64,000 bases of DNA from JACPNO01 sp963825405 (GCA_963825405.1 CAWGTB010000006.1:372001-436000), one strand, 5' to 3'. Shown: positions 28,081 through 38,847, counted from the first letter of the stretch. Made by a program: numbers and translations. The notes: generated by a model from the sequence alone, not told the origin.

Positions 28081-29049
28081 TTACCGATTGTACTGGGGCG
28101 AAACGCCGCGGACCTGGGCCCACACTCGGTCGCAGGCGGCTACCGTATCGGCGTTGAGCGGGCCTTCTTCCATCGCCCGCAGATTTTCGTCCAGCTGCTC
28201 GACGCGCGACGCCCCCAGAATTACGCAATCGGCCGCCGTGTGGTGCAGCAGCCAGTTAAGCGCCAGGCTCACCGGCGACCGGCCAGCGCGCTGCGCAGTA
28301 GCGAGCAGTTCATCGACCGCCGCAAAGTACGCATCGTGCCAGTAGCGGGTGAGGTACATCTGATTTTTGTCGAACCGCGTGCCGGCGATGGGCTCTCCGC
28401 GCTTCTGCTTGCCGGTGAGCAAACCGCCGGCCAGCGGATTATAAACCACCGTCGAGACACCGAATTGCTTGGTCATCGGGATATATTCCGCCTCGATCCC
28501 GCGGGCCAGCAGGTTGTACATCGGCTGCGTGACACTTGCCGCGCGCCAGTTATTTTTTTCGGCGATCCACAGCATCTGGGCCACTTGCCAGCCGCTGTAG
28601 TTGGAGCTGGCGGGATAGCGCACCTTGCCGGCTTTGACCAGCTCTTCGACGGCTTCGAGCGATTCCTCGATGGGCACGGCCGGATCGGGCTGGTGGAGGT
28701 AGTAGAGGTCGAGATGATCGGTTTGCAAGCGGCGCAAGCTTTCGTCGATGGCCTTCAGGATGGCTTTCTTCGACAGGCCGACATCGTCGGCGCCGTCGCC
28801 CATTTTGCCACGGACTTTGCTGGCCAGGATGACCTTGTCGCGCCGCCCTTTGAGCGCTTTGCCGACGATGGTTTCCGACAAGCCGCCGTTGTACACATTG
28901 GCGGTGTCGATGAAGTTGACGCCGGCCTCGAGCGCGCGGTCGATCATCCGGATTGAGGCGGCTTCATCGGCCTGCGCGCCGAAGGTCATGGTGCCGAAGC
29001 AGGCGCGCGAAACGTGCAAATCAGTGTGATGCAGGGTGCGGCGTTCCAT
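28081..29049 (-). CDS. Aldo/keto reductase
   Basis: NADPH-dependent TIM-barrel oxidoreductase, 322 residues, usual length for the YajO/Tas-like group. Catalytic tetrad visible: Asp48 and Tyr53 (FIDTANVY), Lys78 (ILASKVRGK), His119 (LDLYYLHQPDP). The cofactor-binding region near the end is VILGASRVEQLDENLRAM. Stop and the next gene's start are 7 bases apart on the same strand, so it may be transcribed with the downstream secreted protein. Natural substrate unknown. A palindromic element separates it from the ligase gene upstream. Confidence 0.9.
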   Translation of the reverse strand: MERRTLHHTDLHVSRACFGTMTFGAQADEAASIRMIDRALEAGVNFIDTANVYNGGLSETIVGKALKGRRDKVILASKVRGKMGDGADDVGLSKKAILKAIDESLRRLQTDHLDLYYLHQPDPAVPIEESLEAVEELVKAGKVRYPASSNYSGWQVAQMLWIAEKNNWRAASVTQPMYNLLARGIEAEYIPMTKQFGVSTVVYNPLAGGLLTGKQKRGEPIAGTRFDKNQMYLTRYWHDAYFAAVDELLATAQRAGRSPVSLALNWLLHHTAADCVILGASRVEQLDENLRAMEEGPLNADTVAACDRVWAQVRGVSPQYNR

Positions 29050-29073
29050 TCCGCGAGTCTACCAAAAACCCGA

Positions 29074-29162
29074 TTTCTCGCAGAGACGCCGAGAACGCGG
29101 AGAAAACCTAACCTTAATTTTTTTTTGTTTTTTCTCTGTGTACTCTGCGTCTCTGCGAGAAA
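29074..29162. repeat. Dispersed palindromic element, copy 2
   Basis: Same arms as copy 1 with a few changes (GACGCCGAGAACGCGGAGAA on the left); right arm CTCTGCGTCTCTGCGAGAAA is identical. The centre contains a run of nine T. Confidence 0.8.
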
Positions 29163-29177
29163 TTCTTGTTGTTGTCT

Positions 29178-30386
29178 TTACAGCCTTATCCAGCGCTTGG
29201 CTTTCATTTCGAAGCGGGGCAGCGTTCCCGCCGGCACGCTCGACACCGGGATTCTCAGTGCGAACGCGTTGTTCAGCGCGGTTTGAATCCGTTGCGCGTG
29301 TTCCGCCGACGCCTCTACCTGAATACGCAGTTCCGGCAGCGCGTGCAGCGTACGGATTTCCACCCGGTATTCCGCCACACCGCCGGCCGCGCGCAGAATA
29401 TTTTCGACCGCGCTCGGATACACGTTTACGCCGCGCACTACCACCATGTCGTCGGTGCGTCCCAGGATGCCGCCTTCAAGCGCCAGTTCATAGCTGCCGC
29501 AAGCACACGGGCTTTCGGCCGTTGGTTTTACTACGTCGCTAGTGCGATAACGCAGTAGCGGCGAGCCGGTACGCCCCAAGTTGGTCAACACCAGCTCGCT
29601 GTCGATCACTTCCGCGATGAAAGCTGATTCGATGATGTGCAGCACACCTGGCCGCGCGGGACAGCCGTAGCTCACCGGGCCGGTTTCGGTCATGCCGTGA
29701 TGATCCAGGACCTGCGCGCCATGCCAGAGCTGCTCGATGCGGGCTCGCGTCGCCGGAATCGCGCCGCCTGGCTCGCCGCTGACGATGATTTTTCGAATCT
29801 TCGCCGCCGACAAATCGATGCCCTCTTCGGCGGCCGTTTCGCCCAGGCGGATCGCGTACGTCGGCGTGCAACACAGCACCGTTGCGCCCGCGTCGATAAG
29901 AGTGCGCAAACGCGCCCCGCTGCGCATGCCGCCGCTCGGAATGCAAAGACAGCCGATACGCGCCGCCGATTCGAACGCCGTCCAGAATCCAAGAAACGGA
30001 CCGAACGAAAAGGCGAAAAAGATGCGGTCCTCCGCGGTGACCGCGGCTGCTTTGTAAACCCGATCCCAGCTATCGAGCATCCATGCCCAGGTTTCCGGCG
30101 TGTCCAGCCAATGCATTGGGCTGCCGGTGGTCCCGCTTGTCTGGCAAAAGCGCGTGTAACGCTCCAGCGGATACGTCAGATTGGAGCCGAACGGCGGGTG
30201 GTCGCACTGGTCCTGCACCAGTTCGTGCTTAAATGTAAACGGCGTTCGTTCGAAAAAATGTTGGAGACTGGCGATTTGCGAATCGCGCAACTTGGCTGTG
30301 TAGAACGGATTAGCGGGAATAATCTCGGCCAGCAGCCGCTGGAGCTTAACAAGCTGGTCCGCTTCAATCGCGGCGCGGCCGGTCAC
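29178..30386 (-). CDS. PaaK-like AMP-forming acyl/aryl-CoA ligase
   Basis: Adenylate-forming enzyme of the phenylacetate-CoA ligase type, 402 residues, a little shorter than PaaK (about 430). Core motifs: TRFCQTSGTTGSPMHW (phosphate loop), LCCTPTYAIRLGETA, IIVSGEPGGAIPATRARIEQ, DHHGMTETGPVSYGCP, then LRYRTSDVV, GGILGRTDDMVVVRGVNVYP SAVE with the hinge, and the small C-terminal domain ending FEMKAKRWIRL, with the usual terminal Lys. It starts at GTG, overlapping the thioesterase stop (GTGA). Expected reaction: carboxylate + ATP + CoA to the CoA thioester; substrate probably aromatic, by family only. Confidence 0.85.
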   Translation of the reverse strand: MTGRAAIEADQLVKLQRLLAEIIPANPFYTAKLRDSQIASLQHFFERTPFTFKHELVQDQCDHPPFGSNLTYPLERYTRFCQTSGTTGSPMHWLDTPETWAWMLDSWDRVYKAAAVTAEDRIFFAFSFGPFLGFWTAFESAARIGCLCIPSGGMRSGARLRTLIDAGATVLCCTPTYAIRLGETAAEEGIDLSAAKIRKIIVSGEPGGAIPATRARIEQLWHGAQVLDHHGMTETGPVSYGCPARPGVLHIIESAFIAEVIDSELVLTNLGRTGSPLLRYRTSDVVKPTAESPCACGSYELALEGGILGRTDDMVVVRGVNVYPSAVENILRAAGGVAEYRVEIRTLHALPELRIQVEASAEHAQRIQTALNNAFALRIPVSSVPAGTLPRFEMKAKRWIRL

Positions 30387-30838
30387 GAGCGTGCTTCCAG
30401 AAGTTCCGAAGGCGCGACGTCGATTTTGTCGGCAATCGCCGCTGGGATGGGGACGCCCGTAAACTTTCCGCTCACCTCGTCGCGAGTCACGCAGGCCACC
30501 GCCAGGGTTCCGCGCGCTATTTCTTTCACCGGCTGCTCGTTCATCTTACGGAAGATGAAAGTATAAATCAGACTCTTGGTCTTCTTCTCGCGCACCAGCA
30601 AATTGATTTCGACGATATCCTCGAAGCGCAGCGGAAACCTGAAATCGCAATCGGCGTGCACGCGCGGCCAGCCCAGCGGCTCGCCAAATCCGGTGGTGTG
30701 AATGGACATGCCCAACGAGCGGAAAAATGCGTGCTCGGCGGCTTCCATGTAGCGGAAGAAAATCGAGAAGTGCACGATGCCGGCCATGTCGGTTTCGGAA
30801 AACTCCACCTGCCGCGTCAGCTTGAATTCGTAAGCCAC
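30383..30838 (-). CDS. 4HBT hot-dog fold acyl-CoA thioesterase
   Basis: 151 residues. Hot-dog fold motif with the catalytic Asp in EFSETDMAGIVHFSIFFRYM EAAEHAFFRSLG, a YbgC/FadM-like pattern, then the strands VHADCDFRFPLRFEDIVEIN and KSLIYTFIFRKMN. It would release a carboxylate from a CoA or carrier thioester. It starts 4 bases after the flavoprotein stop and its stop overlaps the ligase start, so the three are one transcript. Confidence 0.88.
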   Translation of the reverse strand: MAYEFKLTRQVEFSETDMAGIVHFSIFFRYMEAAEHAFFRSLGMSIHTTGFGEPLGWPRVHADCDFRFPLRFEDIVEINLLVREKKTKSLIYTFIFRKMNEQPVKEIARGTLAVACVTRDEVSGKFTGVPIPAAIADKIDVAPSELLEARS

Positions 30839-30842
30839 GATC

Positions 30843-32093
30843 TTAGTGTGCGATCAACGGCTTGCCGTGCGGGAGCGGTTCCGGCACTTTGGCGAAGTCG
30901 CGCCAGGCCCTTCGTCAGCGGATCGAAATCGCGAAACAGATTGCCGATCAGGCAGTCGGTCAGATCGCCTTTCAGATGGGGGAACTCGCGCAGGAATTCG
31001 CGGAAGCTGAATTCGTGATCGTAGAACGCATATACCAGCGGCGCATGGATTCGATGCCTCGGCACAGCTCGTCTCCGTAGCCAGCAGAATCGCCCCGCCG
31101 AAAAATCGCCGGCGGTGAGCGCGGCGTCGGCGGCATCGCCGGCCAGCTCGCCGCTGCGCAGCGCGAGAAACACGCCGGAGGAGAACACCGGATCGAGAAA
31201 TGCGAACGCATCGCCCGCCAGTACCAGTCCGTCCGCCGCGCAGTAGCTGCGAACGGTACGAGTACTCGCCCGTGATCCGGTACGGACCGAACTGCTCGCC
31301 AACCGCAAGATGCTCTTTGATCCAGCGTTCTTTTCCACTTCGCGATGAAAGATCTCGCCAGATCCTTGGTGTCTTGGTCAGGTAATCCTTCTCGGCCACC
31401 ACGCCGACGCTCACGATGTCCCCGGCCAGCGGGATGTACCAGAACCAGCCCTTTTCCGGAACATAGGCGACGGTGGTCGCGCCTTCGTCGACGCCGGGAT
31501 CGCGCATCGCGCCTTTGTAATAGGTCCAGACCGCGATCTTGTTCAGATACGGGTCGCGCATTTTCCAGCCGTTGCGCGTCACGGAAAACGCATCGCGGCC
31601 GCTTGCGTCGATGGTGATCGGCGCGTGGAATTCCCGCGTCTCGCCGCTCTTGTCCACGGCCTTCACGCCGGTGACCGCGCCGTTGCCGCGAATCAGATCG
31701 CGCACCGTGATCTCCTCGATCACCTCGCGCGCCTTTTTCGCGCGCGTTGTCGAGCAGCATCTGGTCGAACTCGCTGCGCAGCACCTGCCAGGTGCCGGCC
31801 GCCTCGTGCTTCAGATGTTGGAAGAAATAAAACGGCAGGGAAGCGCGCCCGCCGGTGCTGACGAACTGCACGCTGAATTTCTTGGTGAAGTGCGACGCCT
31901 TCATCTTGTCCAGCATGCCGATCCGCTGCGAGCGTGAAGTACCCATAGGGCAGCAGCGATTCGCCGATGTGATAGCGGGGAAACTTCTCCTTTTCCAGCA
32001 CAACCACGCGGCGGCCCTTCTGCGCGAGCACCGCCGCGGCCGTCGAACCAGCCGGTCCGCCTCCAATTACGATGGCGTCGTAATTTCAGACAT
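30843..32093 (-). CDS. FAD-dependent halogenase-like oxidoreductase (frameshifted)
   Basis: After the ATG at 32093 one base is missing (MSEI then YDAIVIGGGPAGSTAAAVLA). The FAD site is followed by LEKEKFPRYHIGESLLPYG, a run shared by flavin halogenases and geranylgeranyl reductase-like enzymes; HFTKKFSVQFVSTGG holds a Lys near where halogenases have their catalytic Lys. GWFWYIPLAGDIVSVGVV carries the WxWxIP halogenase signature. Next ADGLVLAGDAFAFLDPVFSS GV (second FAD contact) and the end VPEPLPHGKPLIAH. About 410 residues. Indels near 32075, 31930, 31740, 31345, 31260, 31080 and 30905. Halogenation is inference; a plain dehydrogenase is possible. Confidence 0.72.
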
Positions 32094-32120
32094 ATGTTTG
32101 ATGAGACGGCGGACTCACGT

Positions 32121-33460
32121 TCACGCGTAACGCGCGTTCGATGTTCCGGCAGGAAGAATTCGTGCAGCAGCCGGTCCACCTGCAGCAGCCCGTCGCGGTT
32201 CAGCCGCAGATTGTCGCGATCCGATCGCCAGCAGACCCTGCTCCTGCAATTTGTCCAGCGGAACCGGCGAATCGCTCGTCCGACATCGACCCCGAACTTG
32301 TTCTGGAAATAGGCCGTCTGCACGTGCCCCAGCTTCATCTGCAGAATCAGCTCGCGAATCATGCGCTCTTCGCGCGTCGGCGTCAGCGCGCGGTAAATCG
32401 GCAGCTTGCCCTGCCTGCAGCTTGGCGACATACGGTCTCGAATTCGTGATCGTTCTGAAAGTGCGTGCCGCCGACGTGCGAGAACGACGCCACGCCCAGG
32501 CCGATCATGTCCGCGCCGGTCCACAACAGATCGCGGTAGAGAAACTTCGTGCGCGCCGGATCCTTCACCGCGGTGTACGCGCTGGTCAACGGTGTAGCCG
32601 GCCTTCTCCAGTTCGGCGAACGCGTAGTCCACCCAGTCGCGCTTGGTGTGCCAGTCGGCCACGGGCGCCACGTTCTGCCCATGAATCTTCATTTCCTTGA
32701 AGATGGTGGTGTTGTACGGCACTTCCATCTGGTAGATGGTGACGCTGTCCGGGCGAAAGCTCGATGGTCTTGCGCACGCACTCCCGCCAGTTCTCCGGCG
32801 TCTCGCCCACCATGCCGGCGATCAGGTCGATATTGATCTGCGGAAATCCGATGGAGCGCGCGAACTCGTACGCCCGGTCGATTTCCTTGGAACGATGCGC
32901 GCGGCCGTTGATCTTGCAGGATATGATCGTCGAAGTTCTCGATGCCCAGGCTGAGGCGGGTGACGCCCAGCTCCTTGATCACTGTGCAGCTTGCCTTCGG
33001 TGAGCGTGCCAGGCTCGCATTCGAAGGTGATTTCCTCGGCCTCGTCCCAGGGCAGCAGCTGCTTCATGCCGTCGACCAGGTGCGTGAGCTGGCTGCGACG
33101 AAATATAGGAAGGCGTGCCGCCGCCGAAATAAATGAACTTCGGCTTGCGGCCGCCGATGAAAGGCTTTTGCGAGTAGAGCGTCAGCTCCTGAATCGCGGC
33201 GTCGAGGTAGCGTCTCGATCTCGGCGGCGTTCTTGTCGGTGTAGACCTTGAAATAGCAGAAATGGCAGCGCTTCCGGCAGAACGGAATGTGCAGATAAAT
33301 GCCGAGCGGCGTTCCCGGAGCCGGCGGACGCTCCAAAGCCGCATAGGCTTCGCTCGACGTGCTCCGGGGTCCAGAACGAATACGGAGGATAGTTGGAGAC
33401 GAAATAGCTGCCGACTGTGGTCTCTTCCTCGAGAGACACATCCTTCACCTGTTCGGGCAT
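32121..33460 (-). CDS. HemN/HemW-like radical SAM enzyme (frameshifted)
   Basis: Radical SAM with the CxxxCxxC site in IYLHIPFCRKRCHFCYFKVY. HemN-like features follow: KFIYFGGGTPSYISSQ, TFECEPGTLTEGKL, VTRLSLGIENFDDHIL, NGRAHRSKEIDRAYEFARSI, NIDLIAGMVGETPENW, DSVTIYQMEVPYNTTIFKEM and GADMIGLGVASFSHVGG. Such proteins include coproporphyrinogen oxidases, heme chaperones and class C methyltransferases of natural product pathways. Start 33460 is 6 bases after the ftsK stop. At least six indels; the 3' end is uncertain, and I place the stop at 32121 assuming one more indel (end NARYA). Reading without it runs into the next gene. Confidence 0.72.
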
Positions 33461-33466
33461 TCACCT

Positions 33467-35853
33467 TTATCTTAGCGTGTCTTCGACTTCGCGCAGCCAG
33501 TCGGGGCGCTTCAGCACTTCGCGCGGCTTGCTGCCGTCGGGCGGACCGATGATGCCGTCGCGGTACATCATGTCGAGAATCCGCGCGGCGCGTCCATAGC
33601 CCAGGCGCAGGCGGCGCTGCAGCGTCGAGGTCGACGCCTTGCCCATTTCGAGCACCACGCGCAGCGCTTCCTCGTACATCGGATCCTGCTCGCCGGTGCC
33701 CGGTTCCACGTCTGCCGGGCTCTTCGTCGGAGGGCGGGGCGATCAGGTAGCGACTGATCGTACTCCGGCACGGCCTGCTCTTTCCAGAAATCGACCACGC
33801 GGTTGATCTCAGTCTCGGTGACGAACGCGCCGTGTACGCGAATCAGGCGGGAACTGCCCGGCGGCAGGAACAGCATGTCGCCCTTGCCCAGCAGGTGTTC
33901 GGAGCCCATCACGTCCAGAATGGTGCGCGAGTCGACGCGCGTCGCCACGCGGAAGCTGATGCGGGCAGGGAAGTTGGCTTTGATCAGTCCGGTGATCACG
34001 TCGACGCTGGGACGCTGCGTTGCCAGCACCAGGTGCATGCCGACGGCGCGCGCCATCTGCGCCAGGCGCGTGACCGATTCTTCCACGTTGCGGCCTTCCA
34101 GCATCATCAGGTCGGCCAGTTCGTCGATCAGGATCAGAATGTACGGCAGCGGCCGCAGCTCTTCCACCGGCGTCGGCGGCGCATCTTCTTCCTCGAACAG
34201 GCTGCGCGGCTCTTCCTGCAGCTTGCGGATCTTCTTGTTGTACTGATCGATGTTGCGCACGCCCTGTTCGGCCAGCAGGCGCAGGCGGCGCTCCATTTCG
34301 AGCACGGCGTTGCGCAGCGCGTTGGTGGCTTTGCGCGGATCGGTGATCACCGGCGTCAGCAGGTGCGGGATGCCTTCGTACAGTCCGAGCTCCAGGCGCT
34401 TGGGATCGACCATGATCATGCGGACTTCGTCCGGCGTGGACTTATAGAGGATCGACATGATCAGCGAGTTGATCATGACGCTCTTGCCGGAGCCGGTCGA
34501 CCCGGCGATCAGCAGGTGCGGCATGGAATCGAGCGCGGCCACCTTGATGCGGCCGTTGATGTCCTTGCCGAGCGAAATCGTCAGTCGCGAAGCCGAGTTC
34601 GGAAATTCTTCGGATTCGAGAATCTGGCGCAGGCTGATCACTTCGCGCCGCGTGTTGGGCACTTCGATGCCGACGGTCGGCTTGCCGGGGATGCGCTCGA
34701 TCAGGATCGATTCGGCTTGCAGGCCCAGGCACAGGTCTTCGGTGAGCGTGGTGATGCGGCTGTACTTGATGCCGGCTTCGGGCTTGAACTCGAACGTGGT
34801 CACCACCGGGCCGGGATTGATTTGCACCACCGAGCCAAGCACGTTGAATTCTTCAAACTTGGACTTGATGCGCACGGCCGTGTTTTTGAGTTCCTGCTCG
34901 TCGTACTCGGTGCGGGCCTGCGGCTCGTTGAGCAATTCAGTGGACGGCAGATGGAACGTGTGGCTGGCCACGGCGGCCGACACCGGCGCTGGCGCCACGC
35001 GCTGGGGGATGGGCCGCTGATTTCGCGGTTCATCGAGCGGGCAGATCGGAATTTCCGCGGGATCCGAAATAGCGACAGGCAGCGGCAGCGGCTCCGGCTC
35101 ATCCGCAACGGGTGGATCGAAGGGCAGGGAAGGCGTTTCAAAACGCCGTGAAGTCGCTGGTCCAAGCATATCGGCGCTGACTTCGGCCGCAATCTTCGGC
35201 CGCGCCATGCGATTCTGCGCATTGGCCTTGGCCTCATCCGCCATTTTCTGCAAACTCTTTTTGCGGCGCTCCTGGAACCACGCGCCGATACGGGTCAAAA
35301 ACGGAGCAATGGCACTAATAGGTCCGGCGAACCATGCCGCCAACTTGGACAGCGTAAACGTCGAGACCAGATAAACAGAAACAATCAACGCCGTCAGGAT
35401 CAGGACCGCTGCGCCGGTCCGGTTCAAGACGGCAATCAGCGCGCCGCCAAGGCCGGCACCCAACAAGCCGCCAGCGGGTACTCCAAAGATTTGGAATCCA
35501 GACGCCTGGCCCAGGGCCGCGCACACGCTTCCCAGCAACAGTGCGTAGCCGAATATTTTGATGGAAGGCGAATCAATCGACTCCGAGCGAATCCATTTCC
35601 AGCCGAGCAGAAATGCCGCCATCGGAAACAGCAACGCCGCCAATCCGAAGGCCTGCCACATCACGTCCGCCACGTAGGAACCGGCGTAACCGGCGAGATT
35701 TTTGGGATTGATCGCGCCCGTGGCGGTATCCCACGAAGGATCAGACGGGTGGTAGGAGACCAGGCTGAACAGAGTCAGCAGCCCCAAAGCGAGGAGCAGG
35801 AATCCTGTGACCTCGTTAAGGCGTTTGGACGGAGTCGGTAATAAGAGCTTCAT
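33467..35853 (-). CDS. ftsK: DNA translocase FtsK (one frameshift near the 3' end)
   Basis: Pumps chromosome dimers and termini through the division septum. Four N-terminal membrane helices (within residues 14-165), a Pro/Glu-rich linker, then the motor: GKDINGRIKVAALDSMPHLL, Walker A AGSTGSGKS near residue 450, Walker B ILILIDELADLMM near 576, RPSVDVITGLIKANFPARIS. The frame breaks near 33730 by one extra base (PEYDQS then LIAPPSDEE) and resumes with the gamma winged helix YEEALRVVLEMGKASTSTLQ RRLRLGYGRAARILDMM. Full length about 795. Its ATG overlaps the uppP stop (ATGA). Confidence 0.93.
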
Positions 35854-36680
35854 CCCGCTGGCGGGCGGGAAGCAGCCAGAGCAATCACCATTATGCCAAA
35901 GATGATCCGATAGTAAACGAAGAATTTCAAGGTGCGGTGCTGTAAAAATCGCAGGAACAGGCCGATCACAACCATTCCTGTCACTGCACTGAGAACGATT
36001 CCCAGCAGAAACGGTGTGCGCATGTCGGCCGGAATGCCGCCGTGCTTGAGCAAATCGTAGAAGCTTTTAGCGGCGGCGCCGGCGATGGCCGGGGTTGACA
36101 GCAGGAACGAAAAGCGCGCCGCCGCTACGCGATCTAAATTGCGGAACAGGCCGGCGGTGATGGTGACACCGCTGCGCGAGACACCCGGCACGACTGCTAG
36201 CCGCCTGCGCCACGCCGATCGCAATCGAATCGGAGAGCGTTACGTGTCCCAGGTCGCGGCCATGGGCGGTGCCCCGATCGGCGAGCCACATCAGCATGCC
36301 TACCACGATCATCATCGCTCCCATAAGGTACGGATTCCGCCAGGTGGATTCCGCCTGTTTGCCGAACAAGACCCCGGCGATGCCGACCGGGATCGACCCC
36401 GCCGCCAAAAGCCACAGCAGCATCGGATTGCCCTTGAGCGACTGGTCATCGCCGAAATTGATTCCAAAGCCCTGCGCGATAATTTGCAGCCAGTCGCGAA
36501 AGAAGTACACCAGCAGCCGCGATCAGCGTGCCCACGTGCAGGGCGATATCGAAGGTGAGACCCTGGTCGGCCCAGCCCAGCAGCCAGGGCGCGAGCGCCA
36601 GGTGCGCGGTGCTGCTGACCGGCAGGAATTCGGTTATTCCCTGAATAATGGATAAGAACGACGACTTGGAAAAGCGGCAT
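35850..36680 (-). CDS. uppP: Undecaprenyl-diphosphatase (frameshifted)
   Basis: Membrane enzyme that recycles undecaprenyl pyrophosphate for cell-wall synthesis and gives bacitracin tolerance. Key motifs: GITEFLPVSSTAHLALAPWL near the N-terminus and VVPGVSRSGVTITAGLFRNL in the second half; hydrophobic helices between (MLLWLLAAGSIPVGIAGVLF, LMGAMMIVVGMLMWLADRG). Start MPLFQVVVL at 36680, then one inserted base; further indels near 36515 and 36195. Length about 276, normal. The start is only 29 bases from the divergent pyruvate kinase start. It leads the run into ftsK. Confidence 0.88.
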
Positions 36681-36709
36681 GATGGCAAAATGAATGGTAA
36701 CCCGCCGCT

Positions 36710-38325
36710 ATGCCGAATACCAAGATCGTCGCCACGCTAGGGCCGGCTAGCGATTCCCCCGCCGTGCTTGCGCGAATTGATGGCCGCCGGCGTGGATGTT
36801 TTTCGCCTGAACGCTTCGCATGGCACGCAGACAGCAGATGGCCGAGCGAATCCCCGCCGTCGCGGGCTCTGGCGGTTGAAGCCGGGCGCGATGCCGGCGA
36901 TACTGCTCGACTTGCAAGGCCCGAAGATTCGCCTGGGCCAATTCGAAAAAGAGAACTGCGAGATCCCGACCGGCGGCGAGTTCACGATCACAGTCGAAAA
37001 GGTTCTGGGCAATGCACAACGCGCCTCGACCGGCTTTGCCGCCTTCGCGAGCGAAGTGAAGCCGGGAGCGCGCGTGCTACTGGCCGATGGCGCGGTGGTG
37101 CTGGAGGCGCTCGAAAGCGACGGCGTCGCGGTGCGCTGCCGCGTGATCTCGGGCGGGATGGTGGGCAGCAACAAAGGCATCAATCTGCCGGGCGTGGCGC
37201 TGAATGTTGAATCGGTAACCCCAAAAGATCTCGCTGATTTGCAATTCGGCCTGGAGGCCGGTGTCGATTTGGTCGCGCTTTCTTTCGTGCGCCGCGCCGA
37301 TGACGTTACGCGCTTGCGCGAGCACCTTGGTGGACGTTCGGTTCCGGTCATCGCCAAAATCGAGAAGCCGGAAGCCTGGGAGCACATCGATGAAATCCTG
37401 GATGACGCCGACGGCGTGATGGTGGCGCGCGGCGATCTGGGTGTCGAAATGGCGCTGGAACGCGTGCCGCCGATGCAGAAAGCCATCATCGCGCCGTGCC
37501 CGCAAACGGGGGAAGTTCGCAATCACCGCCACGCAGATGCTGGAATCCATGATTGAGCATCCAGCCCCCACACGCGCCGAAGTCAGCGACGTGGCCAACG
37601 CGATTTACGACGGCACCGACGCCGTGATGCTCTCGGCCGAGACATCGACCGGCAAGTATCCCGCCGCTGCCGTGCGTTACATGGCCCGCATCGCCCACGA
37701 AGCCGAAGCCTCTATCAATAAGACCGGGTTCCGCGATCTCGATCCCAGCCCCGATCCCCCGCACGCCGAGATTGTGGCCGACGCCGCCTATCACGCCGCC
37801 CGCGCCGCGCGCGTGAATGCGATTGTAGTGTTCACCAGCGGCGGGTCGAGCGCGCGCCTGGTTTCGCGCTACCGCCCACCGGTCCCGATTTATGCCATCA
37901 CGGGCAGCGCGGCAGTGGGGCGCAGGCTGCTTATCCAATATGGTGTGTTTCCGCTGCTCGCGCCGGACGTGGGCTCAACCGACGAAATGCTGGCGCAAAT
38001 GGACCGGCTGCTGGTCGACCGCGGCTTGCTTAAGCCCGGGCAGTTGGTGGTGTTCGTGGCCGGCCAGCCGATCGGGCGGGCGGGGACTACGAATTTGATG
38101 AAGCTGCACCGGATCGGGGAGCTGGATGGCGATAATGTAAATAGTTGGGAACCGCATGCGGGACGAAAAGCCATTATCTCAGATTTCGTGGCGTGGTTCA
38201 ATTTCTGCGGAGGTGTAAATACCGTGAAGCCGTTGCAATGCTCACCACAGCGTTGCGGGCGATTGACTGGGATATTCGCAATCATCGCGACGTTCGGACT
38301 GGGGACGCCGCCGTCCAAATCGTGA
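36710..38325 (+). CDS. pyk: Pyruvate kinase (frameshifted; C-terminal overrun)
   Basis: Glycolytic enzyme making pyruvate and ATP from PEP. MPNTKIVATLGPASDSP, one inserted base near 36768, LRELMAAGVDVFRLNASHGT, shifts near 36835 and 36890, AILLDLQGPKIRLGQFE, GINLPGVALNVESVTPKDLA, SFVRRADDVTRL, VIAKIEKPEAWEHIDEILDD ADGVMVARGDLGVEM (Mg/substrate site), shift near 37505, TQMLESMIEHPAPTRAEVSD VANAIYDGTDAVMLSAETST GKYP, then the allosteric domain to GQPIGRAGTTNLMKLHRIGE. Pyruvate kinases usually stop about there; here the frame runs on about 70 odd residues, so the true stop is probably near 38130 and masked by an indel. Confidence 0.88.
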
Positions 38326-38550
38326 TAATCGTGGCGCTGCTGTTGGTGGTTCTTGAGGCTTGTTTTACAGCCACAGTATTGGCCATCGAGAGCCTCGGGC
38401 CTTTTGCCTTGATGTCTGGAAGCCAAGTCGTTTCCCTGTCGAAAGATCGAAATGGGTGCCAAAGGCGTGCCTGAGATGCCCGCCACGCCGCAATTTTCAC
38501 CGCGGACCCCTATCGAAAGTCTCTCGGATCGCCTGAGGAGGCAAGAATAA

Positions 38551-38847
38551 ATGATCGTGGGCACGGGCCACCTCGCTTCCTGCATATCAGCTTCTCGAAC
38601 TCCCTCGCTATTTTTTGACATCAGTGCCATCGAAAGAGCCTTTGATGCGGGCGATGGGACGTGGATAAGATACGCGCGAAACTGCTGGATGGTTCAGACT
38701 TACCAGACGTCAGAACAATGGCGCGAACGCATCAGAGCGATTCCTGCGATTGGTGCTGAGGCAAGCATCCTCATCATCGAATTCGACCCTCACCGGACCG
38801 ACGGGTATCTTGAGGAGTGGGCCTGGAAGTGGCTCCATCGAGCATAA
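38551..38847 (+). CDS. Small SinR/Cas2-like protein (98 aa)
   Basis: A good ribosome binding site (TGAGGAGG, about 10 bases upstream) supports the ATG. The C-terminal part, WIRYARNCWMVQTYQTSEQW RERI then ASILIIEFDPHRTDGYLEEW AWKWL, resembles the small ferredoxin-fold proteins annotated SinR-like or Cas2-superfamily, whose members have a strand-helix-strand with a final W-W motif. It is not in a CRISPR setting: no repeats or cas genes are nearby. Function unknown; it could be a nuclease-like relic or a toxin-type protein. The preceding gap 38326-38550 shows no other gene. Confidence 0.55.
   Translation: MIVGTGHLASCISASRTPSLFFDISAIERAFDAGDGTWIRYARNCWMVQTYQTSEQWRERIRAIPAIGAEASILIIEFDPHRTDGYLEEWAWKWLHRA

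Noticed and set aside
29074..29162. Small proteins encoded by the palindromic repeats (RRDAE-type ORFs)
   Set aside because: The ORFs arise from the repeated arms themselves and occur in several frames; no start signal.
33832..35151. 439-codon plus-strand ORF inside ftsK
   Set aside because: ftsK on the minus strand has Walker motifs and full domain order; the plus ORF has no recognisable domain.
38551..38847. CRISPR-associated Cas2
   Set aside because: No repeats, spacers or cas genes anywhere in the window; resemblance is at superfamily level only.
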